Source: Euphorbia lathyris (taxonomy: Eukaryota; Streptophyta; Magnoliopsida; Malpighiales; Euphorbiaceae). From it: a stretch of DNA of 64,000 bases. The stretch lies in contig NC_088916.1 in the NCBI RefSeq assembly GCF_963576675.1, positions 7,083,001 through 7,147,000 of the forward strand, written 5' to 3'. Position 1 is the stretch's first letter. Each line of letters starts with the position of its first letter. Positions 43,801 through 52,972 of the stretch are shown piece after piece. The notes under the pieces are model-generated. The model was not told the origin of the DNA and made no database searches. It was given only the letters and a program-made list of their open reading frames with translations. Made by a program: the position numbers and the translations under genes.

Positions 43801-45928
43801 AGCGCTAGTGGGAGCAATTATGGCCCGAAAGAAGGCTGAAATCACATTTACTGACGAGGATCTCCCAGAAGAGGGGAAGGCTCACAATAAGCCTTTGTAC
43901 ATCCAAGCGGAAATCAACGGAAAGAAGACTAGCTGTGTGATGGTCGATGATGGATCGGCCATTAATGTTTGCCCGTTGAAACTCTTGTCGAAGTTGGGAG
44001 TGGAGAGAGGAGATTTGACAGCTTCTGAAACTGTGATTAGAGCATATGACGATAGCCGTAGGCACATTGAAGGAGTCTTCAAGGCCAAGTTGAAAGTGGG
44101 GCCGCATGAAGAAGAAACTGAGTTCACGGTGCTAGATATCCCGGTAACCTTTGCTGTATTGTTGGGACGCCCGTGGTTCCATAAGTTGGGAGGTGTGCCC
44201 TCCACGCTCCATCAAATGATTAAATTCCCCTTCGGGGAGGAGATAGTGACGATCAGAGCTGAGAAATTAAGCTCGGTGGTAGCATTGGGAATTGAGCCAC
44301 AGCTTTTCTCCGGATTCCAAGTCTCCGGGATTTATGAGTCCAGCATGACCACCGATGTGGTGAAGATGATGAAGGGAGGTTTCATCCCAGGAATGGGTTT
44401 AGGAGCACACCATCAGGGGTTGCCAGAATTTCCGGACTTTAAGAGTCAGAAAACCCGGAGGGGTTTGGGATATGAGCAGGGAGGTCCGTCCAACGTGAGT
44501 GGTGAAGGAAAAGTGGGCCTAAGGAAGTACTTCGTGAACGAGGGGCATGGAAAGGCATATTCGGGGACCCCCGAGGCATGGACTAGCGCCGAAGGAAAGA
44601 TTCTATCGGGGTTCGAAATCTTCAATGATGTTGCCGACTGGGGCAAAGGAAAGGCGAGCTGCTTTGTCGAGGAGATTATGATGCTGGATTTGAATGCCGA
44701 GGAGCAAGTCATCACCATTGAAGAAACTGCGGGAGTGGTGGACGAGCCCAGTACCTCCAAGGTTCATGAGGAGCCCGAGAACCCTGATGATGAAAATTGT
44801 ATTACTGCTTTGTTTGAATCAGATGATGTAATCACCCATGCTATCAATGAAATGAATTCTGATTTTGCTTACTTGCTTGATGTTGATCATGATCATTCCA
44901 TGCATTCTCATTCATATAACATGCCTACATTTGAAATCAATACGATAGAAATGTCAACTTTCAATCTTGGTACGGATGAAAATCCTAAACTTATACAAAT
45001 TGCGCAAGCATTAACTATTGAAGAGAGAAAAGAATTTGAGAGAATAATTAAAAAATACGAAATTGTATTCGCTTGGACATACGAAGACATGCCTGGAATC
45101 GATCAATCAATCGTAACTCACCGTATTCCAACATATCCCGAGGCGAGGCCCGTAAAGCAGAAGCTCCGACGCATGAGACCGGAATGGGCAGATAAGATCA
45201 GAGAGGAAGTGAAGAAGCAGTTAGAAGCAGGGTTCATCGAAGTAATCGACTATCCCCCTTGGGTCGCAAATGTGGTACCAATTGCGAAGAAGGACGGCAA
45301 AGTGAGGATGTGCGTCGATTACAGAGATCTTAACAAGGCATGCCCCAAGGATGAGTTCGCATTGCCTCATATCGACGTATTGATTGACAGTGCAGCGTCA
45401 AGTGTATTACACACGAATGTGGATGGTTTCATGGGCTACATGCAAGTTCAGATGGCCGAAAAGCACAAAGTGAAAACCTCGTTCACAACTGAGTGGGGGA
45501 CATACTGTTACAGAGTAATGCCGTTTGGGTTGAAAAATGCCGGGGCAACTTATCAGAGAATGGCCACAGCACTGTTCAACGATATGATACACAAGGAGGT
45601 AGAAGTCTATGTGGACGATATGATGGTCAAATCAGAGACGAGAGAAGGGCATTTTGCCGCGCTCGAGAAGTTTTTGGCCCGAATTGCAGAATTCAAGCTA
45701 AGGTTAAACCCGAAGAAGTGCTTTTTCGGCGTTTCGTCGGGGAAAATCTTAGGCTATGTAATCGGAAATAAGGGAATCGAGGTGGATCCTGATAAAGTGA
45801 AGGATATACAGGAGATGTCGGCGCCGAAAAATGAGAAAGAAGTGAGAGGGTTTCTGGGGCAGGTTCAGTATATCAGTCGGTTTATAGCAAGACTCACCGC
45901 AATCTGCGAGCCAACTTTAAGTTGCTAA
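40811..45928 (+). pseudogene. Gypsy polyprotein: four gag-like modules, protease, G-patch, reverse transcriptase
   Basis: This is 1705 codons from the ATG at 40,811. Residues about 45-130 are acidic and coiled-coil-like. Gag-like modules: residues about 170-320 (FDGTGDPTAHMNQYV..LTWFHALP), 535-625 (FSGGKDPEVHLREYM..LEWFHSLP), 628-705 (YNGNKDPMEHLHFYL..LMWYMSLP) and 720-875 (YDGYQDPVKHARLFR..LLWHQGLS). Modules 1 and 4 include the C-terminal half of the domain; 2 and 3 do not. The protease active site is VMVDDGSAINVC (near residue 1045), followed by a G-patch-like segment (FIPGMGLGAHHQG, near residue 1190), then reverse transcriptase with CVDYRDLNKACPKD and catalytic YVDD (near 45,608). No CCHC knuckle was seen. 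A single-base frame change near 45,917 ends the frame, hence pseudogene. Confidence 0.9.
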
Positions 45929-46836
45929 GGAAAGACCAACCCGCTATTTGGAATGATAAGTGTCAGCAAGCTTTGGAGAGCGTCCGGAGCTATTTGTCTA
46001 ATCCGCCAGTGCTGAGACCGCCTAAACTGGGAAAGCCGCTTCTCCTCTACGTAGCAATTGAGGAGCGATCTATTGGGGCAATGTTGGCTCAAGAGGGAGA
46101 CACCGGTGTGGAGCACGCGGTGTATTATTTGAGTAAGAAATTCCTGGAGTACGAGCTCAAGTACAACATGATCGAAAAGACATGTGTGGCAGTGGTGTGG
46201 TTGACAAAGAAACTGCGGCACTATTTCCAATCGTATAAGGTGATCATTATTTCTCGGATGGACCCCGTGAAGTATCTATACCGAACTCCATCCTTGATGG
46301 GGAAGTTAGCCAGATGGTTGTTGCTTTTATCCGAGTTTGACATTGAATATGTGACGAAGAAGGTTATCAAAGGGAGGGCCGTGGCAGAATTTCTGGCCAA
46401 CCAACCCCTGAATGCAGAGGAAGAAGAGATAAGCTATGATTTCCCCGATGAACACTTGAACGCAATCGAAGTTATACCGTGGAAAATGTTCTTCGATGGA
46501 GCAATTAATTCGAATGGAGCCGGAGTAGGAGTACTACTTACCTCACCGGAAGGAGAAAAGATCCCGATGGCCAAGAAGTTATCCTTCCCTCTCATTAATA
46601 ATATGGCCGAATATGAAGCGTGCATTTATGGTTTAGAGTCATTAGCGGCACTGGGAGCTTCATATGTTGAAATTTGGGGTGACTCAAAGTTGATCATCGA
46701 ACATGCACAAGGAAACTGGGAGGTAAGAGAAGAAAGACTACGTCCGTACCTCGATCAGCTAGAAGCGTTAGCATAAAGATTCAAAGAATGCCGTTTCTAT
46801 CATATTCCTCGAGCATAGAACCAGGCGGCGGATGCC
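45922..46836 (+). pseudogene. Gypsy RNase H and second (archaeal-type) RNase H
   Basis: This continues the polyprotein in another frame. The first RNase H region follows the reverse transcriptase (LLLYVAIEERSIGAML, VYYLSKKFLEYELKY). The second, near 46,480, is the extra RNase H diagnostic of the Tat lineage: MFFDGAINSNGAGVGVLL, NNMAEYEACIYGLE, IWGDSKLIIEHAQG, which provide Asp, Glu and Asp metal ligands. TAA at 46,774 and TAG at 46,816 interrupt the frame before the integrase. Confidence 0.88.
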
Positions 46837-48202
46837 TTGGCCACTTTGGTGTCAGTTTGGGACAATCCCCGGAACCTTGCTTCGAAACCGTTGGTATCGA
46901 GAAGATCTCACAAACCATGCTACGAGGACGTAATGCTATTAGGGACAGATGAAAAACCATGGTATTTCGATATCGTGAACTTCATGAAAAATGGAACATG
47001 TCCGACAGAGTCAGAACCTAGGGATCAAGCTGTGATTAGAAGGTTAGCTCATCAGTTCGTCATCCACGACGACTTGCTTTACAAAAGGCACATCGATGGG
47101 TTACAGCTAAGGTGCTTAGATGCGGGAGAAGCCCGCGAGGCGATGGAATCGGTGCATTCAGGAATTTGCAGGGCCCATATGGGAGGAGCAGTGTTAGCAA
47201 AGAAAATCATAAGGCAAGGCTTCTACTGGCTCACCATGGAAAGAGATTGTAACGAGTATGCAAAGAAATGCCATGATTGTCAAATCCACGGCGATTGCAG
47301 TCATCTTCCGGCCATGGAACTACATGTTCTAGCACCTATTTGGCTTCGCTGCTTGGGGCATTGACATCATCGGCGAAGTAAGGCCTAACGCTTCAAATGG
47401 ACATAAGTTTATTGCTGTCGCCATCGATTATTTCACCAAGTGGGTAGAAGCAGAGTCGTTTAGCAAACTGGGATCCAAGCAGATGAGAAAGTTCATTGAA
47501 AAACACTTGATCACCAGGTTCGGAGTGCCTCATCACATGATTACGGATAATGGGGTCCAGTTCCAGGGGGAAGTAAGAAATCTTTTCCGAGAATATGGCA
47601 TTGAACATCACAGGTCTTCTCCATACCGTCCACAGGCTAATGGAGCAGTAGAAGCAGATAATAAGAACCTTAAGAGGATTCTCGTAAAAACGGTGGAATC
47701 ACATCGGAATTGGTATGAGCAGCTCCCACTCGCATTATGGGCTTATCGCACGACAATTAGAACCTCAACTGGGGCAACACCATTCTCTTTGGTGTATGGA
47801 ACAGAAGCAGTCTTGCCGATTGAGATCGAAAAGCGATCGTTGAGAATCGCATTGGAGGCAGAAATTCCCGAGGCGGAATGGGCGAAGAAGCGATGTGAGC
47901 AGTTGGCTCTAGTTGATGAAAAAAGGATGGAAGCGCTTTACCATGTACAGTTATATCAAAGAAGGATGGCTCGGGCTTTCAATAAAAAGGTCAAGACCAG
48001 TCCTATCAAAGAAGGAGATTTGGTGCTTAAACAGATCCGTGTGACGCACACCGACCCGAGGGGGAAGTTCAGGCCTAACTGGGAAGGACCATTCGTCGTG
48101 AAGAAGATACTAAGCAAAGGAGCGGTGAAGTTAACCACAATGGACGGTATGGAATTCTCCGAACCTACCAACCTGGATAGGCTTAAGAAATACTTTTCGT
48201 AA
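46837..48202 (+). pseudogene. Gypsy integrase
   Basis: The N-terminal zinc-binding part carries HSGICRAHMGG and CHDCQIHGD (near 47,155-47,290). A frame change near 47,340 separates it from the catalytic core, which has IDYFTKWVEAE, MITDNGVQFQG and RPQANGAVEADNKNLKRI. A C-terminal domain follows (EGDLVLKQIRVTHTD, NWEGPFVVKKI), ending at TAA 48,200. It is similar to Tat-lineage integrases and ends without a chromodomain. Confidence 0.88.
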
Positions 48203-48240
48203 AAAAAAAAAAAAAAAAGAAAAATAAAGAAAAATTCCCG

Positions 48241-48392
48241 ATAGGTTGAAAACCCGCAAAGGGCGACCTATGCAACAATAAGGGAAATTCCAATGGGTGA
48301 AAACCCGAAAGGGCACTCATTTAAAAATTCCGGGATAGTAAAAGGAGAGGAGAAAAATCGCCGGGATCCGAAAACCGAAAGGCGGGTCCTGG
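48241..48392 (+). repeat. Three hairpins with a shared loop motif, after integrase
   Basis: Stems are ATAGGT/ACCTAT (48,241-48,271), AATGGGTG/CACTCATT (48,292-48,321) and CCGGGATCC/GGGTCCTGG (48,361-48,392). The loops share GAAAACC(C)G(C)AAAGG. A poly-A run (48,203-48,219) lies immediately before. They are in the sense 3' UTR of the polyprotein. Confidence 0.75.
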
Positions 48393-48637
48393 TAACAATA
48401 GTTATGACTTGAGCAATTACAAAAACAATGTATAAGAAACCAAGTATTTCTGTTGTTTGTAAATAAATAAAGGCATGAATATATTTGACGAGAATGATTG
48501 GAATCATCATAATCTACTGAATGCATGGTAATATGAATCACGAGTTATACATTTCCTATCCTACTTTTCACAAAAATCCTACCTACTATCCACCCCACTC
48601 CCTATACATCAGCTATACATCGGGGAAACTCTAATAA

Positions 48638-48692
48638 AAGCTACAAAGCAATAATGAAAGCTACAAAGCAATAATGAAAGCTACAAAGCAAT
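48638..48692 (+). repeat. 20-bp tandem repeat, nearly 3 copies
   Basis: The unit AATGAAAGCTACAAAGCAAT lies just beyond the 3' end of the antisense PMD gene, so it would fall in that gene's 3' UTR. Confidence 0.9.
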
Positions 48693-48703
48693 ACATAACG
48701 AGC

Positions 48704-51700
48704 CTAATACGGAGGGAAGTCCCAATAGTCCTCAAAATCTCTCAGGTGTGATGCCCGCTCCGCAGATAGTGCCTCCTCGGCAGCACGCGCTCTCTCATCA
48801 GAGGCACGTGCTCTCTCATCAGCAGCTCGTGCTCTCTCCTCTGCAGCAAGGCGCCTGATCGACTCATCACACGCCCTCTCCTCGACGGCAAGGCGACCCT
48901 CAGTCTCCCGTCGCATCATCCCTGACCAGTGATCATTTCTCTTCTGATACACCTGACCAACCCGGGCGTCGGCCTCCCGTACCAACTCGCTCTGCCTCCG
49001 CTCGTGGGCATGCAGATCACTCTACAGAAAAAGAAAAAAAAAACAGATAAAAAGCAGCATAGGCCAAAAACATAAATCATACATACATGCATACATTCCA
49101 CTACACTAAAGTAAAGTAATGATACATACCAGGTGATCGGTGCAGCGCAAGCTGAGGCGATCTCGTAGGTAACCAGACAGCCCCACGTAATCCGTACAAG
49201 TCTCCCTCGTGGTCAGAGAAGCATCTGAGGGATCAAATGGGACCCTCGAGGAGAAGATAGGAGGAGCCGCCTCGAATCCCGCATAAGCTGCCCCGGACTC
49301 GTCATAGCAAATCGTGGCATAATCTCTCTCGTAGTCTGGTAGAGGCACGCCTAGGGAAGACCTCTCCGGTCGGGCAGCGCTGGAGGACTCGCCGACGTAG
49401 TAGGGCTGCTCGCACACAGGCGTCTGAGCTCGAGTACCGTCAAAGAAATCAGATAAATGGGCACTCCTCCAGGACCCCTCCTGCAAAAAAAAAACACAAT
49501 AAAAACCCCTAAACATCTCATGAATGAAAGGTAAAATAAGAAGGGGGTGGAACCACTTACCGGGACCTCCTTCTGACCGAAGACTGCCGCGACAGCCTCC
49601 CTCGAAAATACATCTGCCACCGGATCCACCTCCATCGCTGCCGCCGGGGCATCCCTCGCGCTCAGTAGAGTAGATAAGTAAGGCTCACGGCCCCCGGCGT
49701 GAATCCACACCGCTCTACCAACAAACCGACGGGTCAAGTCCCGACGAACGGTCGATAGGGGCATGGTCCGCACCGCGAACATAGAGACGGGGATCTCACC
49801 CGGTGTCCAGTGAGCGTCCCTAACTCCAGTGGTGCCTTGATCCCCTAAATACCATGCCCGCACGCAGGGGCCGGTGAGCACACACTGCTGCTCCTGGATC
49901 ATCGATACATATGTATAATCGGGGCCGAAGTCGAGGTCGTCCCACCTGAACTTAATCTAAAAAAAATGCACAAAGAGAAAGTCAGAAAGACTCAAACAAA
50001 AACCGAGCATGATTAGGCAAAATTTACCTATGTGAGGGTCAGCGAGTCGATCCAATCTAGGATCCGTGGCACCGTCTGACTCCTTTCGGCGCTCAAGTCA
50101 AAATCCCTCCATCGAGTCATAAAAGGCGGCCTCGGTACTCTCGGTCGAGATCGAGACCGGCTGGGAAGGATGTGCCTCTCATACGCCCACACCTGCGGTA
50201 AAAACAAGGACTAGGAGTGTGAAAAACGCGAAGAAGATAAGACGGGCAAGTCAAGAAGGCGTCACGTACCAGCAGAGCAAAGGTGTAACCACCGAAATCC
50301 TTGCGCTTTCGACAAGTCAGATCCAAAAACTTGTAGAGAAAGGCTAAGCCTGCCCCCGCCCAATCGTAGGAAGCCGCTGCATCCAGATCGCTGAGCGCCT
50401 GAATGAGATCTGCGTGTACCTTTCCGCCCTTCGTGCGGAAAATCATCTCACTCAGAGTATACACTAAGAAGCTGCGAACCGCTAAGTCGGTATCGTCTGT
50501 CTCGCAGAAATCTCACCGACTTAAGAGGCTCGCTGTGGAAATAAACTTCGCTGGAGTAGATTTGGCGCATAGGCGAACTCCCGGTCCAATCAAGGCAGCG
50601 AGCCTAGCAAGGTCGACCCGTGGTCGCATCATATCGAAATGGAAAGGGACGGGAGTGTTGCTCCCTCTCAACCCTGTCAGTAGTGAGAAATCTCTGGGCG
50701 AGATGGTCATCTCCCCAAAAGAAAGGTGGAAGGTGTGGGTCGAGTCAACCCACCGCTCACATAAGGCCCGTAGGCCGAAACGATCGCATACCCCGTTGGT
50801 GCGGGGCAACGCTGCAATAAAAGGCTCGAAGCCCAACTCACGCACGCGGGCTCTCGCCGCGGCACCTAGCCTATCGTACCACGAGTGAATCTCGGCGGTG
50901 GTCCCCGAAATCTCAATGAACTAAAAAGAACAAGACAATAAAATTTAAATACAGCTCCTAAAGCATACAATTGATAAGAACGCGTTAAGACTAGGTATTC
51001 TTTCATAGAGACATCCGGTCAGTTAGGACCAATTTTCTGTAAAAATCTCTCCTGTAGGGTCATTCACGTAGGGTTTAGTCAATTCTTTAATCCACCCTCG
51101 TCTGCGGGGACGAGGAGCATAGATTAGGTTTTACTATTTACGTGCATTAGTTAAGTTTTTATTATTCACGTTTTTACTATTCACGTGCATTAGCTAAGTT
51201 TTTACTATTCACGTTTTAACTATTCACATGCATTAGTTAAGTTTTTACTATTCACATTTCTACTATTCACGTGCACTTGCACTATTCGCGTTTTCACTAT
51301 TCACGTTTTTACTATTCACGTGCATTAGCTAAGTTTTTACTATTCACGTTCGCTATTCACGTTTTTACTATTCACGTGCACTATTCACGTCTTCACTATT
51401 CACGTTGTTTGTACCGTTAGCACGAATAAATTTGTAGTGTCACTATTCACATGCATATAGCGCGCATTCTTACAAAAATAAACAGGTGTTGCTTGTGAAT
51501 AAAGGAATTCACGTTTTCTAGCTAAAGTCCTCTAAGGCAGTCTAAGGGTTAGCATGCAAATCATGTTCGGATAGGAATGCTAAAACCTAGAGTTCGAATC
51601 AAATAAAAGTGAGAAATTACTTACCTCGTTGCAGCGTGTCCTGCTCAAATGCGTCGTAGGGTCGTGGAAAGTATCCACTCTATCCAGGTTTACGTAAACC

Positions 51701-51741
51701 TCGTCCACGCCTCTAGTGCCATCCCATTCATCTAAATCCAT
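48704..51741 (-). pseudogene. Antisense six-exon plant mobile domain (PMD) gene
   Basis: Exons on the minus strand are 51,741-51,625, 50,920-50,270, 50,192-50,028, 49,956-49,561, 49,480-49,130 and 49,021-48,704. Donors are GTAAGT, GTACGT, GTAAAT, GTAAGT and GTATGT, acceptors end in TAG or CAG, and every intron is in phase 0. The total is 665 codons. PMD features (family known from MAIN/MAIL1 proteins and transposons) are HTFHLSFGEMTISPRDFSLL and GLRG (exon 2), then SFLVYTLSEMIF, DLDAAASYDWAGAGLAFLY and LLVWAYERHI across exons 2-3. Exon 6 is an Arg/Ala/Glu-rich coiled coil (ERARAADERARASDERARAA). Breaks are TGA at 50,515-50,513 and TAG as the last codon of exon 3 (50,030-50,028). It lies opposite to the host element between integrase and 3' LTR. 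Confidence 0.82.
51125..51420. repeat. Minisatellite of TTTTTACTATTCACG in PMD intron 1
   Basis: About 15 imperfect copies of (T)TTTTACTATTCACG, some separated by TGCATTAGCTAAG, fill the middle of the 704-bp first intron of the antisense gene. Confidence 0.9.
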
Positions 51742-51819
51742 CCCGAGAATAATCCAAATTGAAGTCTAGTGAGAGAAAGAAGGGAGAGAAGGTGTGGGGT
51801 TGAAATGAAACCCCACCAC

Positions 51820-51827
51820 CTTATATA
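51820..51827 (-). promoter_or_regulatory. TATA box of the antisense PMD gene
   Basis: On the minus strand TATATAAG lies about 80 bp upstream of the ATG at 51,741, with a CTTCTCTC-rich leader between them. Confidence 0.6.
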
Positions 51828-51849
51828 GGAAAAGGAAATGGCATTCCCG

Positions 51850-52182
51850 TAAATAGTGAAAGAAGTACGATTTAACATAAAGGTAAAAGGTAAATAATTA
51901 ATTACCAGGTGCACAGACCTCTGTTTTGCAGTCCGTTTCAGCCTGCATTTCTCCCAGACAACGACCAACATTGCCAAGATATGAACCCCAGCCAACAGCC
52001 AATTTTTACAGAACAGTGACACCAGTCAAAATACAGACAACAGTCGACAGAAAAATAATCATTAGTCTATATCATTCCAGACCAAAACACGTTCCCATTA
52101 AACCTCCGAGACACTAGCTCCAGACAATGGTGTTTTAAAAGAATTCAGAATCGTTAGAAAGGACTCTTCTGCCCTTGAGCCA
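51850..52182. other. Noncoding between PMD promoter and 39-bp array
   Basis: No ORF with a recognisable domain. It contains several CAGAC-type words (CAGACAACGACC, CAGACAACAGTCGACAG). It may include upstream control elements of the antisense gene. Confidence 0.5.
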
Positions 52183-52740
52183 TCTTACCTAAGGTTCACG
52201 ACCGAGGTAGCTTCTTAGCCCTCTTACCTACGGTTCACGACCGAGGTAGCTTTTTAGCCATCTTACCTACGGTTCACGACCGAGGTAGCTTTTTAGCCAT
52301 CTTACCTACGGTTCACGACCGAGGTAGCTTTTTAGCCATCTTACCTACGGTTCACGACCGAGGTAGCTCTTTAGCCATCTTACCTACGGTTCACGACCGA
52401 GGTAGCTTTTTAGCCATCTTACCTATGGGTCACGACCGAGGTAGCTTTTTAGCCATCTTACCTACGGTTCACGACCGAGGTAGCTTTTTAGCCATCTTAC
52501 CTACGGTTCACGACCGATGTAGCTTTTTAGCCATCTTACCTACGGTTCACGATCGAGGTAGCTCTTTAGCCATCTTACCTACGGTTCACGACCGAGGTAG
52601 CTCTTTAGCCATCTTACCTACGGTTCATGACCGAGGTAGCTTTTTAGCCATTTTACCTACGGTTCACGACCAAGGTAGCTTTTTAGCCATCTTACCTACG
52701 GTCCACGACCGAGGTTGCTTTTGAGCCATTCTTACCTATA
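52183..52740 (+). repeat. 39-bp tandem repeat, 14 copies
   Basis: The unit begins CTTACCTACGGTTCACGACC and continues GAGGTAGCTTTTTAGCCAT. Copies differ by one to three bases; only the last ones vary in length. The unit is a multiple of three, so one frame stays open over eight copies (52,425-52,724), but there is no start context or neighbouring coding sequence. It lies close to the polypurine tract and 3' LTR. Confidence 0.95.
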
Positions 52741-52950
52741 GTCAACGTACGCTAGATTCCGAGAAAAGAACATTCATCGACGGCCACTCCGAAGATGACG
52801 ATGGAAGGAATCAGAGATCGACACCGGAGCGCGCAGCGCAAAGGTCAGGTATGCTCCCTCCTACTCTTTACGTGTCTTTTACTTTTATATGTTTTACATT
52901 GCATGTGTTGCGTTAGCAAAAAACATTTTCGAAACACACACATCACTGTC

Positions 52951-52970
52951 AAAATAGAAAAGTAGGGGCA
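52951..52970 (+). other. Gypsy polypurine tract
   Basis: AAAATAGAAAAGTAGGGGCA directly precedes the 3' LTR (with AC between) and would prime plus-strand DNA synthesis. Confidence 0.8.
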
Positions 52971-52972
52971 AC

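Noticed and set aside
52425..52724. A 99-codon ORF with 13-residue repeats
   Set aside because: It is the open frame of the 39-bp tandem array, without start context or a domain.
52183..52740. CRISPR-like array
   Set aside because: The units are directly adjacent with no unique spacers, and the genome is a plant's.
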